64,000 bases of DNA from Paenibacillus ehimensis NBRC 15659 (GCF_004000785.1 NZ_BILX01000029.1:1-64000); one strand, 5' to 3'. Positions 35,101-43,015 are shown, counted from the first letter of the stretch. Notes: generated from the sequence alone by a model not told the origin. Numbers and translations are program-made.

Positions 35101-35972
35101 GGCTCGAAAAGGAAGCGTATCTGGAACTCGCGCGCACCGTCGACTGCATCGTGCATTCGGCGGCGACGGTGAAGCACTACGGCAGCTATTCGCACTTTGA
35201 GAGCCATAACATCGCTTCAACCGAGCGGCTGCTGGCGTTTGCCGGCACGCACCGGGCCAAGGACGTGCATCATATTTCCACCCTGGGCGTCGCGACCGGA
35301 CATATTCCGGGTCAGTCTGCGGCTTATTTTACCGAATACGATTTGGACCGGGGGCAGCAATATGAGAACTATTACGTCAAATCCAAGTTCGAAGCGGAGA
35401 AGCGGGTCGTTCGGGCGCGGGCTCAAGGGCTTCGCACCAGCATTTACCGGGTGGGGAATCTCGTCTTTCAATCGGATACGGGCAAGTTCCAGCAAAACAT
35501 CGGGGAAAACGCCTTTTACGCTACGCTTAAATCGTTTGTCCGTCTCGGCATGGTGCCGCGATTGGAGGCCGATATCGATTTTTCCTGCGTCGATCGGGTC
35601 AGCCAAGCGATTGTCCTTCTTATGAAGCCCGCTGCGCTGCAGAACGAAATATTCCATTTGTTCAACCCGCATTATGAGAGTATGCACCGTGTGCTGACGG
35701 ACGCCCGCTCGGGAAGAAGGATGGCAGCGGGGACGCTTGACGAGTTCATCGACTTTATGAAGAGAAGGTACGAAGAAGGCTTCTGCCGGGAGGAGATCGA
35801 GAGCCTGATGCTTCATTACGGCTGGCTGGAGCAAAAGGAGCAGACCCGCTTTACGCTGGCTTCGGAGAAAACGGTCTTGCTGCTGAGAAAGCTCGGATTC
35901 GAATGGCAGGTTATCAGCGATAAGCAGATGGACGATATGCTGCGATACTGCCGGGAAGTCGGATTTATTTAA
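29157..35972 (+). CDS. two-module nonribosomal peptide synthetase with terminal reductase
   Basis: A 2271-residue NRPS. Order: C-terminal part of a condensation domain (about 1-235, no HHxxxDG); A1 (250-730; YTSGSTGQPKG 398-408, K720); T1 with Ser775 (GGHSL); C (833-1265; HHIIVDG 957-963); A2 (1275-1770; YTSGTTGKPKG, K1761); T2 with Ser1819; thioester reductase (1900-2271; GATGYLG 1911-1917, then a YxxxK-type YYVKSK). The reductase would release a dipeptide aldehyde or alcohol. My reading of the specificity residues is DALFMGVIFK for A1 (hydrophobic, perhaps aliphatic) and DVQFLAHVAK for A2, close to the proline code DVQxIAHVVK. A-T-C-A-T-R is the layout of AusA-type pyrazinone synthetases. 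Ribosome site GGAGGGAGAAAGAGG. No tailoring, transport or phosphopantetheinyl transferase gene is adjacent. Confidence 0.93.
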   Translation: MSRKLDEETISIVGRWITEMQDAEEATVLRLDRSPAGDPDAYLTLGRTFEKAPSGRLRQLCGIRRVQASTVLYTSWAVLLQRYLRTDEVRFAAVAPEENRIMLARIAGAASLPFESLVARAEDTLAQGKAYALTYSELRDLSGSASSQLPFNTAAAVEAPGAVRVGSDLPGCDLTIRFVLSDLLEVRAEYKPDAFQASTIRRLLGHLEHIVMTWFESPHTPVGRIPLLSQEEREQLLVEFNQTDMPFSSDATIHRLFAEQARRTPDRLAIVDGADCLTYRQLDEQSNRLARTLIEHGVHANTFVAVMMRPTLSMFAAILAVLKAGAAYVPIDLNYPPDRIRYIMEDCGARLLLTEGQSELPFAFEGQVVNLADRRMPDGDCSPLPELGGPSGLAYVIYTSGSTGQPKGTLIEHRSLVNFCEWHCSHFRVTMEDRSSKYCSVGFDASILEIFPYLISGAAVYVIPEHIRLDAAELNGYFNRHGITISFLPTQLGEQFMKLPNRSLRVLMTGGEKLKTFHPQSYLVYNVYGPTENTIFTTTHLVKAPSDHIPIGKPLYNVRLYILDACGQPQPVGVPGELCISGIGLARGYLNRPQLIEEKFVAHPFREGERLYRTGDLARWLPDGSVEYVGRLDHQVKIRGFRVETGEIEQRLRLHERVHDCIVIAREDDAGRAYLCAYVVSEVRLTRKELTEFLAEQLPDYMVPSWFVMLPKLPVNANGKVDRRALPEPERASESASYAPPASETERELAELWKEVLGLRTVGVHDRFFNAGGHSLHAAVLRGQIERRFGVRLPIAELFEHATIRQQAERIGQAVKPAGGGQAIGKAPEREHYPLHPAQRRLFFIGQMEQAGTAYNTPLLLKIEGSVDRRRMERAFEQMIERHEPLRTAFAWVDGELVQTIRPRAAFRMQFHAAAEEEAERLMSAFVVPFDLGKAPLFRAGLIRCSGELHYLMLDFHHIIVDGVSMHVFFEEWSRLYRGDALSCPAIQFKDYAFWLNERKPEEEAKQLEYWRTALSGELPILQLPTDLERPGSQSFRGDTYPLRLSAGLTARLKQLALRTDTTLYMILLAAYNVLLARYSGQEDIIVGVPAASRPQAELQPLIGMFVNTLPIRSFPERTKTFADYLQELKSILLNAYEHQDYDLERLVQSLRMPRVPGRNPLFDTMFVMQNTGRTTPSIEGSRITVQRYADPISKYDLMLDAEETEETLRIDFQYCTDLFVRGTIERMAQHFMRILEDAVVSEEKRLSELRMLSKAEIKEQVEGRNQTESVYDRDLTIHGWFEEQVRQTPDRPAVVFGDESLTYRQLNDRANRLAAVLIRCGVQPEQLVGLMTERSPDMIVGLLGILKAGGAYLPIDPDYPGDRVKYMLDHSQARLLLTQTHLADRIEFDGMKLCLDTEAVFEEAADNPPPRSRSSGLLYVIYTSGTTGKPKGVMIGHRNMVNLLHHQFRHTNVDYSGSVLQFTTLSFDVSSQEIWSALLAGGTLVLVTNETRRSPDKLLQLVEERRIQVLFLPVSYLKLILNESAYADKLPVSVRHILTAGEPLTVPDKFKAHLRRHQVFLHNHYGPSETHVATAHTIDPNGPIPELPPIGRPIANTRIYLLNDRLQVQPPGVPGELYIAGDGVGRGYFNDERLTAEKFLPDPFTGEGYMYKTGDLARWTKEGTLEFLGRLDHQVKIRGFRIELGEIEHALLNYPSIREAIVVAREDGSGGKALCAYFAGTEELPPVKVVREHLSKALPEYMLPSYFVPLKSMPLTPNGKIDRRALPEPGPGERTAVKRDRVAPRTDIERKIAAVWGELLNVAGIGIHDNFFELGGHSLKAAAMTARLQQDLDIGVNDVFEHQTIASLSAKVKPKANYLTAKLEQLKAACRDKPMQRFDEEIAAYRARNERYARIDLTGYSGYSDILLTGATGYLGIHLLRELLAGTGATVHVLVRAATEAEARERLLAKLAFYFTGDVMEAQLGRRIRLYRGDLAQEGLGLEKEAYLELARTVDCIVHSAATVKHYGSYSHFESHNIASTERLLAFAGTHRAKDVHHISTLGVATGHIPGQSAAYFTEYDLDRGQQYENYYVKSKFEAEKRVVRARAQGLRTSIYRVGNLVFQSDTGKFQQNIGENAFYATLKSFVRLGMVPRLEADIDFSCVDRVSQAIVLLMKPAALQNEIFHLFNPHYESMHRVLTDARSGRRMAAGTLDEFIDFMKRRYEEGFCREEIESLMLHYGWLEQKEQTRFTLASEKTVLLLRKLGFEWQVISDKQMDDMLRYCREVGFI

Positions 35973-36130
35973 GTGAGAAAAAGGGGCGCTCGGACGAACG
36001 GAGAATTAGTATTAGAGAGCCTATTATACTTTTATGAGATGAGGGATACGTGGAGAAGGCAGCGGAACGTTTAACGGACCGTTCATTTTGGCATCAATAT
36101 AAAATAGACTAAACGGCCGGAGGTGCTGGA

Positions 36131-36304
36131 ATGAAGCTGTATGTCATTCTTTCGTTCAATGAAGACGGGATGGAAAATGTGTATGTGGGCGAGGACGAGG
36201 AAAAAGCTCTCTCGTTCAAGCCATCCGATTTTGAGGATTGCGACGCCTTGTTTGTCGAGGTGTGGGAAGACGGGGAGAAAATCGACGATTACCGTCTGGA
36301 GTAA
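36131..36304 (+). CDS. small acidic hypothetical protein
   Basis: A 57-residue, strongly acidic protein beginning MKLYVILSFNEDGMENVYVG and ending DDYRLE, probably a small beta-rich cytosolic fold. The ribosome site CGGAGGTG is six bases upstream of ATG and a terminator follows directly, which supports expression as a single gene. I recognise no family. It lies 158 bp after the NRPS and may be unrelated to it. Confidence 0.65.
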   Translation: MKLYVILSFNEDGMENVYVGEDEEKALSFKPSDFEDCDALFVEVWEDGEKIDDYRLE

Positions 36305-36320
36305 CTTGTGAAGCCGAAAA

Positions 36321-36352
36321 CCGGTCATCCTTGCGGATGGCCGGCTTTTTCT
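36321..36352 (+). terminator. terminator after the small acidic gene
   Basis: CCGGTCATCC / GGATGGCCGG (one G-U pair), TTGC loop, followed by CTTTTTC. Confidence 0.85.
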
Positions 36353-36550
36353 TTTGAACCTTATCATCGCCGTATCATTGACAAATCATTGATAAATTTG
36401 TGAAATAAAGCTATTCAGACGCAGCGGAGTTGATTATAATAGAATTGGTGATGGGGTTTTAACGAAAGTTTGTCAATTGTTCCAAAACGTCCCTTCGAAA
36501 AACGCTTGGGATCAAGAACGTAAGCGCATACAAAATAATTTAATTTCATG

Positions 36551-36579
36551 TTTACAATGTGTTAGTTTATTGTTAGAAT
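36551..36579 (+). promoter_or_regulatory. candidate promoter of the DUF3870 gene
   Basis: TTTACA (36551-36556), 17-bp spacer, TAGAAT (36574-36579) in an AT-rich stretch, about 110 bp upstream of the start codon. The rest of 36353-36687 shows no gene. Confidence 0.55.
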
Positions 36580-36687
36580 AAGTAACATATATCTTGATTC
36601 TGCGTCCGAAGGCGGCAGGTCGTGGGAAGCTTCCCTTCCCTCATCCCTGTTCGTCCGGGCCAAGGGCGCCGATTAAGGGAGACGAGC

Positions 36688-37041
36688 ATGGGTTACGATA
36701 AAGACACGGTTTACGTGGTCGGCGATGCGCAGACATCTCTCAATAATCCGATTACTCAGCAGTACAGCGCCTTTTTCATCGGACTTGTCGTGGATACGAC
36801 CAGCCACAAAATCGTCGATGCGGGCTGCTCGTCCACCATTCCGCTGACCTCGCAATTTGTCCGCTCCATCTTCGTAGGACAGAGCATTCTTTCGTTCGAG
36901 CCGGTCGCCGACGAGATCAAGCGAAGGTATCACGGCTCGTCGCAGAAAGCGATCATCGTCGCCTTCAAGGATGCGCAAAAAAAATACAAATTGGCCTTGA
37001 ACGGCCGGGATTGCGGTTCCGGTGCGTCAGGGGCCGGATAA
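36688..37041 (+). CDS. DUF3870 domain-containing protein
   Basis: A 117-residue protein matching DUF3870 throughout: TVYVVGDAQTSLNNPITQQY, FFIGLVVDTTSHKIVDAGCSST, LTSQFVRSIFVGQS, and RRYHGSSQKAIIVAFKDAQKKY. The function of the family is unknown; members occur beside amino acid or peptide catabolism genes. The ATG at 36688 has TAAGGGAGA upstream; in-frame GTG/ATG codons further upstream lack a site. It has its own promoter and terminator and lies upstream of the dpp operon. Confidence 0.85.
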   Translation: MGYDKDTVYVVGDAQTSLNNPITQQYSAFFIGLVVDTTSHKIVDAGCSSTIPLTSQFVRSIFVGQSILSFEPVADEIKRRYHGSSQKAIIVAFKDAQKKYKLALNGRDCGSGASGAG

Positions 37042-37081
37042 CGCTGCTTTGTTTATCAGTATGGCGACATACGCGTAAATA

Positions 37082-37146
37082 AAATCCAGCAAACGATATT
37101 CTTGGAAGCCATGCGGCTGCCGGTTGTCGTTTGCTGGATTTTTTTA
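37082..37146 (+). terminator. terminator after the DUF3870 gene
   Basis: AAATCCAGCAAACGA / TCGTTTGCTGGATTT, perfect 15-bp arms around a short GC-rich inner hairpin, followed by TTTT. Confidence 0.85.
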
Positions 37147-37148
37147 TA

Positions 37149-37195
37149 GATATAGAATTTATAAGTTATCAGCGGAGCTGATTGAATTCTATATC
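37149..37195. repeat. long nested palindrome upstream of dppA
   Basis: Outer arms GATATAGAATT / AATTCTATATC (11 bp, perfect) and inner arms ATCAGC / GCTGAT around GGA. No T run follows, so it reads more like an operator or RNA structure than a terminator. Confidence 0.6.
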
Positions 37196-37268
37196 GCCTG
37201 TATCTTCCTCGAAATGGCTTCGATAAGAAGCTTTTCTTATTACCTAATCTAATTTGGAGGCTTGAGCG

Positions 37269-38093
37269 ATGAAACTGTACATTTCAATCGATATGGAAGG
37301 CATTACCGGGCTGGTCGATTCCACGTTCGTCGATTCCGGCAAGCACAACTACGAAAGAGGACGGCTTATCATGACCGCGGAGGCCAATCATGTCATTGAA
37401 ACGGCTTTCCAGGAGGGCTGCGGGGAAGTCGTGGTCAACGACAGTCATTCCAAGATGAACAACCTGCTGATCGAGAAGCTTCATCCGGAGACGCAGCTGA
37501 TTTCGGGGGACGTCAAGCCGTTTTCGATGGTGCAGGGGCTTGACGCCAGCTTCGCCGGGGCTGCTTTTCTGGGCTATCATACACGGGCGGCAAGAAAGGG
37601 CGTGCTCAGCCATACGATGATTTTCGGCGTGCGGAACATGTACATCAACGATACGGCAATCGGCGAGCTCGGCTTCAATGCGTTCGTCGCGGGACATTAC
37701 GGCGTGCCGGTGCTGCTCGTGGCGGGCGACGACGAGACGGCGGAGGAAGCCGAGGCGTTGATCCCGGGGGTGACGACGGCCATCGTCAAGCGGCGCATCT
37801 CGCGGACGGCGGCGCTCTGCTTGACGCCGGAGAAAAGCGGGCAGCTGCTTCGCGAGAAAACGAGGGAAGCGCTTGAGGCCCGCGGCCGCGTGAAGCCGTT
37901 AGCGCCCCCGGACAACCCGGTGCTGTCGATCGAATTCGCCAATTACGGGCAGGCCGAGTGGGCGCACCTGATGCCGGGAACGACGATCGAGCAGGGCTCG
38001 CCGGTCGTTTCCTTTCAAGCCAAGAACATTCTGGAGGCGTACCAGGCGATGCTGGTGATGACGGAGCTGGCCATGCGAACTTCATTTTGTTAA
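37269..38093 (+). CDS. dppA: D-aminopeptidase (M55 family)
   Basis: A 274-residue zinc peptidase that removes N-terminal D-amino acids, chiefly D-alanine, from small peptides. All metal/catalytic positions match B. subtilis DppA: Asp8 and Glu10 (ISIDMEG), His60 (VNDSHSKM), His104 (GYHTRA) and Glu133 (IGELGF). TTGGAGG lies upstream of the ATG. It heads an eight-gene set for murein-peptide use (dppABCDE, then ykfABC), as in B. subtilis. CodY or AbrB control is known there; here a palindrome at 37149-37195 is the only clear regulatory feature. Confidence 0.95.
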   Translation: MKLYISIDMEGITGLVDSTFVDSGKHNYERGRLIMTAEANHVIETAFQEGCGEVVVNDSHSKMNNLLIEKLHPETQLISGDVKPFSMVQGLDASFAGAAFLGYHTRAARKGVLSHTMIFGVRNMYINDTAIGELGFNAFVAGHYGVPVLLVAGDDETAEEAEALIPGVTTAIVKRRISRTAALCLTPEKSGQLLREKTREALEARGRVKPLAPPDNPVLSIEFANYGQAEWAHLMPGTTIEQGSPVVSFQAKNILEAYQAMLVMTELAMRTSFC

Positions 38094-38108
38094 AAAGCGG
38101 GTGATCGA

Positions 38109-39041
38109 GTGGCGCCGTACCTATTGAAAAGATTCGTGTCCATGCTGGTGACGCTGTGGCTCATCGTAACGATTACGTTTTTCCTGATGCATACGGTTCC
38201 GGGCTCCCCGTTCGACCGGGACGGCAAGGAAGCGAACCCGGCCGTCGTCAAGAACATGATGGCGTTTTATCATTTGGACAAGCCGGTGTACGTCCAGTAT
38301 GCGCTTTATTTGAAGTCTCTGCTCACGCTTGATCTCGGGCCGTCGATCTCGCACTATCCGGAAAGCGTAAACGCCATGATCGAGCGCGGCTTCCCGGTCT
38401 CGTTCCAGCTCGGGATCGTGTCGCTTCTCCTTGCGATTGCATCGGGCATTGCGCTCGGAACGGCAGCCGCGCTCCGGCAAAACGGCCTGATCGACTACAT
38501 CGCCATGGTGCTCGCCGTCATCGGGATCGCGGTGCCCAATTTCGTCGTGGCCCCGCTGCTGATCAAATACGTCGCGGTGGAATGGGGGCTGCTGCCGGTG
38601 GCGACGTGGGGCACATGGAAGCATGTCGTGCTGCCGGCGGTCGCACTGTCCACCGGACCGATTGCGATTATTGCGAGACTGACGCGGGCCAATATGGTCG
38701 AGGTTTTGACCCAGGATTACATTGAGACGGCAAGGGCCAAAGGGCTCTCTCCGGCGACGATTGTGCTCAAGCACGCCCTGCGCAACGCGGTGCTGCCGGT
38801 CGTTACGTTGGTCGGCGCATTGCTTGCGAACGTGCTGACGGGCAGCTTTGTCATCGAGAAAATTTTTGCGATTCCGGGCATGGGAAAATATTTTGTGGAC
38901 GGCATCAACAACCGGGATTATGCGGTCATCATGGGAACGACGGTGTTCTACAGCACCCTGCTCATCTTCATGATGTTCCTGGTCGATATCGTGTACAGTC
39001 TGATCGATCCCCGTATCAAGCTGCATGGAAAGGAGAGATGA
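38109..39041 (+). CDS. dppB: dipeptide ABC transporter permease DppB
   Basis: A 310-residue permease of the OppB/DppB type with six membrane segments: an N-terminal TM (FVSMLVTLWLIVTITFFLMH), a large external loop, then the BPD_transp_1 domain containing the EAA-loop region ETARAKGLSPATIVLKHALRNAVLPV. Start GTG at 38109 with GGGTGA upstream; another GTG at 38101 cannot be excluded. It lies 15 bp after dppA. With DppC, DppD and DppE it imports di- and tripeptides, probably cell-wall peptides. Confidence 0.93.
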   Translation: MAPYLLKRFVSMLVTLWLIVTITFFLMHTVPGSPFDRDGKEANPAVVKNMMAFYHLDKPVYVQYALYLKSLLTLDLGPSISHYPESVNAMIERGFPVSFQLGIVSLLLAIASGIALGTAAALRQNGLIDYIAMVLAVIGIAVPNFVVAPLLIKYVAVEWGLLPVATWGTWKHVVLPAVALSTGPIAIIARLTRANMVEVLTQDYIETARAKGLSPATIVLKHALRNAVLPVVTLVGALLANVLTGSFVIEKIFAIPGMGKYFVDGINNRDYAVIMGTTVFYSTLLIFMMFLVDIVYSLIDPRIKLHGKER

Positions 39042-39043
39042 GG

Positions 39044-39961
39044 ATGTCGGTTCCCGATCATTTGTTTGTGCCGATGCAAAAACGCGCCGGCCATACGGAA
39101 GCGATCGTCCGGCCGCAGCTGACGTTCTGGCGGCAGGCGCGCATCCGGCTGTTCAAGAACAAGCTGGCGATGCTCGGGCTTGTTTTCATCGTTGCGCTTG
39201 CGGCGTTTTCGATCCTCGGGCCTTGGCTGACGGACGAGAGCTATTCCAAGCAAAACCTGCTGAACGGCAATCAGGCACCGTCCGCCGAGCATTGGTTCGG
39301 CACCGACGAGCTCGGCCGGGACGTGTTCGCGCGCATTCTGTTCGGCTCCCGCATATCGCTGACCGTCGGCGTCGTCGCGGCGCTCATCGATTTTCTTATC
39401 GGTGTCGTTTACGGGGGCATCGCCGGCTATTGTGGCGGACGAATCGACAACATCATGATGCGGATCGTCGACATCCTGTACGGCATTCCGTACCTGCTGA
39501 TTGTCATCCTGCTGATGGTCGTCATGGGCCCGGGCTTATTCACCATCATCGTCGCGCTGACGGCGACCGGCTGGATCGGGATGGCCCGGATCGTTCGCGG
39601 CCAGGTGCTTCAGTTGGCGTCGTCGGAGTATGTGCTGGCTGCGCGGACGCTCGGCGCGGGGCCTTGGAGCATTATCCGCAGACACCTGCTGCCGAACGCT
39701 TTCGGCGTCATTATCGTGCAGGTGACCTTTTCCGTCCCATCGGCCATTTTTGCAGAAGCGTTCCTCAGCTTCCTCGGTCTCGGTATCCAGCCTCCGCTGG
39801 CGAGCTGGGGGACGATGGCGAACGATGCGCTGCCGACGATTTTGTCCGGCTATTGGTGGCGGCTTTTCTTCCCGGCGTTCTTCATCTCGCTGACGATGCT
39901 GGCGTTCAACCTGCTCGGCGACGGGCTGCAAAACACTTTTAATCCGAAGCAGAGGAGGTAA
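39044..39961 (+). CDS. dppC: dipeptide ABC transporter permease DppC
   Basis: A 305-residue permease with the OppC/DppC layout: a cytoplasmic N-terminus, a first TM (LAMLGLVFIVALAAFSILG), the signature HWFGTDELGRDVFARILFGSR, then the permease domain with the EAA loop YVLAARTLGAGPWSIIRRHLLPNAFG. The ATG at 39044 is eight bases from AGGAGAG; an ATG at 39038 overlapping the dppB stop is the alternative. It pairs with DppB in the membrane. Confidence 0.93.
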   Translation: MSVPDHLFVPMQKRAGHTEAIVRPQLTFWRQARIRLFKNKLAMLGLVFIVALAAFSILGPWLTDESYSKQNLLNGNQAPSAEHWFGTDELGRDVFARILFGSRISLTVGVVAALIDFLIGVVYGGIAGYCGGRIDNIMMRIVDILYGIPYLLIVILLMVVMGPGLFTIIVALTATGWIGMARIVRGQVLQLASSEYVLAARTLGAGPWSIIRRHLLPNAFGVIIVQVTFSVPSAIFAEAFLSFLGLGIQPPLASWGTMANDALPTILSGYWWRLFFPAFFISLTMLAFNLLGDGLQNTFNPKQRR

Positions 39962-39966
39962 GCTCG

Positions 39967-41022
39967 ATGAACGGACCCGATTCGTTGTCCCCTTCGGACG
40001 TTCTGCTTGAAGTGAAGGATCTGCATGTCTCCTTCGCCACGTACGGCGGCGAGGTTCAGGCGGTCCGGGGCGTGAGCTTGACGCTTCGCCGCGGCGAGAC
40101 GCTCGCCATCGTAGGCGAGTCCGGCTGCGGCAAAAGCGTCACCGCCCGCAGCTTGATGCGGCTGCTGCCCCCGCATACCTCGAAGATCAAGCAGGGCACC
40201 ATCCGGTTTCAGGGACGGGAACTGACCGGACTGACGGAGAAGCAGATGCGGGAGATCAGGGGCTCGGCTATCACCATGATTTTCCAGGACGCCATGACCG
40301 CGCTCAATCCGACGATTACCATCGGCGAGCAGATTATGGAGGGCATTATCCGCCATCAGAAGCTGTCGCGGTCCGAAGCCCGCAAGCGGGCGGTGGAGAT
40401 GCTGGAGCTGGTCGGCATTTCCAACCCGGAAAGCCGTCTCAAGCAGCATCTCCACCAGTTCAGCGGCGGTATGCGGCAGCGCATCATGATTGCCATCGCA
40501 GCGGTCGGTAAGCCGTCGGTGCTCATTGCGGACGAACCGACCACGGCGCTCGATGTGACCATTCAGGCGCAGATTCTCGATCTGTTCAAGCTGCTGCAGC
40601 GCAAAACCGGCGTATCTATTCTCATGATCACCCACGATCTGGGCGTGGTGGCGAATATCGCGGATCGGGTGAACGTGATGTACGCCGGCAAGGTGGTCGA
40701 GTCGGGCTCGGTGGACGAGGTGTTTCAGCATCCGCAGCATCCTTATACGAAAGGGCTGCTTGCTTCCATGCCGCGTCTGGATAGCGACCGGGGCACCCCG
40801 CTTCAATCGATCCCGGGGACTCCGCCGGATTTGTTCGCGCCGCCCAAAGGCTGTGCGTTCGCCGCCCGGTGTCCTCACGCCATGGAAGTGTGCGCCGTCT
40901 TCCAACCGGAAACGTCCTATTTGCCCGGCAGTCACGGCGTTGCCTGTTGGCTTCAGGACGCGCGCGCCAAGCCGGTTGACCCGCCGGGTACGAATACTTT
41001 TATCCGATCGGCCATAGGTTAG
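39967..41022 (+). CDS. dppD: dipeptide ABC transporter ATP-binding protein DppD
   Basis: A 351-residue ATPase with Walker A GESGCGKS, Q-loop IFQDAMTALNPTI, signature FSGGMRQRIMIA, Walker B VLIADEPTTALD and the C-terminal oligopeptide/dipeptide extension with clustered cysteines (CAFAARCPHAMEVC) typical of OppD/DppD, which can bind an iron-sulfur cluster in relatives. Only one ATPase gene is present, so it presumably works as a homodimer, as in the B. subtilis dpp operon. GAGG upstream of ATG; five bases after dppC. Confidence 0.94.
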   Translation: MNGPDSLSPSDVLLEVKDLHVSFATYGGEVQAVRGVSLTLRRGETLAIVGESGCGKSVTARSLMRLLPPHTSKIKQGTIRFQGRELTGLTEKQMREIRGSAITMIFQDAMTALNPTITIGEQIMEGIIRHQKLSRSEARKRAVEMLELVGISNPESRLKQHLHQFSGGMRQRIMIAIAAVGKPSVLIADEPTTALDVTIQAQILDLFKLLQRKTGVSILMITHDLGVVANIADRVNVMYAGKVVESGSVDEVFQHPQHPYTKGLLASMPRLDSDRGTPLQSIPGTPPDLFAPPKGCAFAARCPHAMEVCAVFQPETSYLPGSHGVACWLQDARAKPVDPPGTNTFIRSAIG

Positions 41023-41058
41023 CGATTCCTATCATACCATGTGAAGGAGAGACGGTGC

Positions 41059-42681
41059 ATGAAGAAAAGAACGGCTTTACTCCTCGGCTGTATCCTGTTA
41101 TCCGGCACGGCGCTGGCAGGCTGCAGCGGCAAAGAAGGGGCGGGCGCCGATCCGGCCCGTAACGAACAGCAGGTCAAAATCCTGTTGTACAACAATCTTA
41201 GGGAGCCTACGTCGTTGGACCCGCCGGTCGGCTTCGATCTGGTGTCCTACGACATCCTGAACAACGCTATGGAAGGCTTGACGCGTCTGGGCAAAACCCA
41301 ATCCCCCGAGCCCGCGATGGCCAAGGAATGGAAGATTAGTCCCGACGGTAAGCAGTATACGTTTACGCTGCGGGACGGCATCAAGTGGTCCAACGGAGAT
41401 CCGGTGAAGGCGTCCGATTTCGAATTCGCCTGGAAGCGGATGCTCGATCCGAAGAAGCCCACCCCGGCCGCGCCTCTGGCTTACGTCATCGAAGGAGCCG
41501 AAGCGTACAATTCGGATAAAGGCCCGGCAGAAGGCGTCAAAATCAAAGCGACGGACGACAAGACGCTGGAGGTCGTGTTGACCAAGCCGGCTCCGTGGCT
41601 GCTCGGGATGGTGTCCAATCCGGCGTTTTTCCCGGTCCATCAGGCAACCGTGGAGAAAAACGACAAATGGGCGAGCGAAGCCGCGACCATCGTAAGCAAC
41701 GGGCCGTTCAAGATCACCGAATGGAAGCACGATTCCGAGCTGAAAATGGTCAAAAACGACCAGTACTGGGATGCGGCCAGCGTCAAGCTGGACGGCGTGA
41801 CGTTTAAGATGGTCAACGACTCGAATACGGAATATCAGCTTTATCAGAGCGGGGGACTGCATATTGCCGGCGTCATTCCGGCCGATTTGAGCCAGAAGCT
41901 GTTCGCGGAAGGCAAGGTCAAGGTGGAAGATTCGGCCGGAACGTATTTTTACCGCTTCAACACCAAGATGCCGCCGTTCGACAACGTCCATATCCGCAAA
42001 GCGTTCCAGATGGCCGTAGACAGCCAGAAAATCGTCGACCTCGTGGTCAAACAGAAACAAAAGCCCGCGGACGGTTTCGTCTCGTATGGTCTCCAAGATC
42101 CGGCGGGGGACGACTTCCGCAAGGTTGGCGGAAAGCTGGTGAAGTTCGACGCGGCGGAAGCGAAAAAGCTGCTGGAGAAAGGAATGGCCGAGGCCGGCTA
42201 CAAAACGCTCCCTCAGGTGACGCTGACCTACAATACGAACGACCTGCACCAGAAAATTGCCGAGGCGGCTCAAGCGATGTTCAAAGAAAACCTGGGCGTC
42301 GACGTGAAAATCGAGAGCAAGGAAGGCAAGGTGCTGACGGCCGAGCAGAAGAAGCTGCAGCTGCAATTTTCCCGTTCGTCATGGCTTCCGGATTTTGCCG
42401 ACCCGATCAATTTCCTCGACATCTTCCAGACCGGCAATCCAAACAACCGGACCGGCTGGAGCAATGCGCAGTACGACAAGCTGATTCAAGACGCCTACAA
42501 TGAGCCGGACAATGCCAAGCGGTTCAAATTATTGCACGAAGCGGAGAACATCTTGCTGGATGAAGCGCCGATCATGCCGCTGTACTTTTACAACTCCGCC
42601 TATATGCAAAGCGACAAGCTGGAAGGAGTCGTCCGGCACGCGTACGGTTACATCGACTTCAAATGGGCCGATTTGAAATAG
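41059..42681 (+). CDS. dppE: dipeptide-binding lipoprotein DppE
   Basis: A 540-residue extracellular solute-binding lipoprotein (SBP family 5). The signal peptide ends in a lipobox TALAGC (Cys22). Mature sequence shows the family pattern (EPTSLDPPVGFDLVSYDILNNAMEGL, LRDGIKWSNGDPVKASDF). It captures peptides for DppBCD; in B. subtilis the equivalent protein binds murein tripeptide. GAAGGAGAG precedes the ATG at 41059. It is the last gene of the dpp segment; a long noncoding stretch follows before ykfA. Confidence 0.94.
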   Translation: MKKRTALLLGCILLSGTALAGCSGKEGAGADPARNEQQVKILLYNNLREPTSLDPPVGFDLVSYDILNNAMEGLTRLGKTQSPEPAMAKEWKISPDGKQYTFTLRDGIKWSNGDPVKASDFEFAWKRMLDPKKPTPAAPLAYVIEGAEAYNSDKGPAEGVKIKATDDKTLEVVLTKPAPWLLGMVSNPAFFPVHQATVEKNDKWASEAATIVSNGPFKITEWKHDSELKMVKNDQYWDAASVKLDGVTFKMVNDSNTEYQLYQSGGLHIAGVIPADLSQKLFAEGKVKVEDSAGTYFYRFNTKMPPFDNVHIRKAFQMAVDSQKIVDLVVKQKQKPADGFVSYGLQDPAGDDFRKVGGKLVKFDAAEAKKLLEKGMAEAGYKTLPQVTLTYNTNDLHQKIAEAAQAMFKENLGVDVKIESKEGKVLTAEQKKLQLQFSRSSWLPDFADPINFLDIFQTGNPNNRTGWSNAQYDKLIQDAYNEPDNAKRFKLLHEAENILLDEAPIMPLYFYNSAYMQSDKLEGVVRHAYGYIDFKWADLK

Positions 42682-43015
42682 AAGGCACCGGGTGGAGCCT
42701 ATCCATGGGCAGGTGCTTGCAGGGCAAGTATTTAACGCGCCCCGCAGATTATGCCCTGTGGAGAATCCCCGTCGCTCGGAAGGAGTCGGCTGGCTGAGGG
42801 ATCGCGGGGTTATCAGTGCAACGTTTCATAATTAAAGGAAAAATGGTGCGTTAAGGGGCGGGATTCCGCTTCTGGTGGAATATAGCGGAAGTCAGGTACC
42901 TTACTCGTGTCGAAAAATATGCACGACCCGCGAAAAGAGGGCATTAGCGAACATCAGTTCCTCTATTTTGCATAAGGGGCTGAAATCAAGCAGAATAACG
43001 CATCGCAGTTCCTCT
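42682..43015. other. noncoding stretch after dppE
   Basis: No gene or clear terminator. It holds two copies of CAGTTCCTCTAT (42954-42965 and 43010-43017 region) leading into the tandem repeat. Confidence 0.4.
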
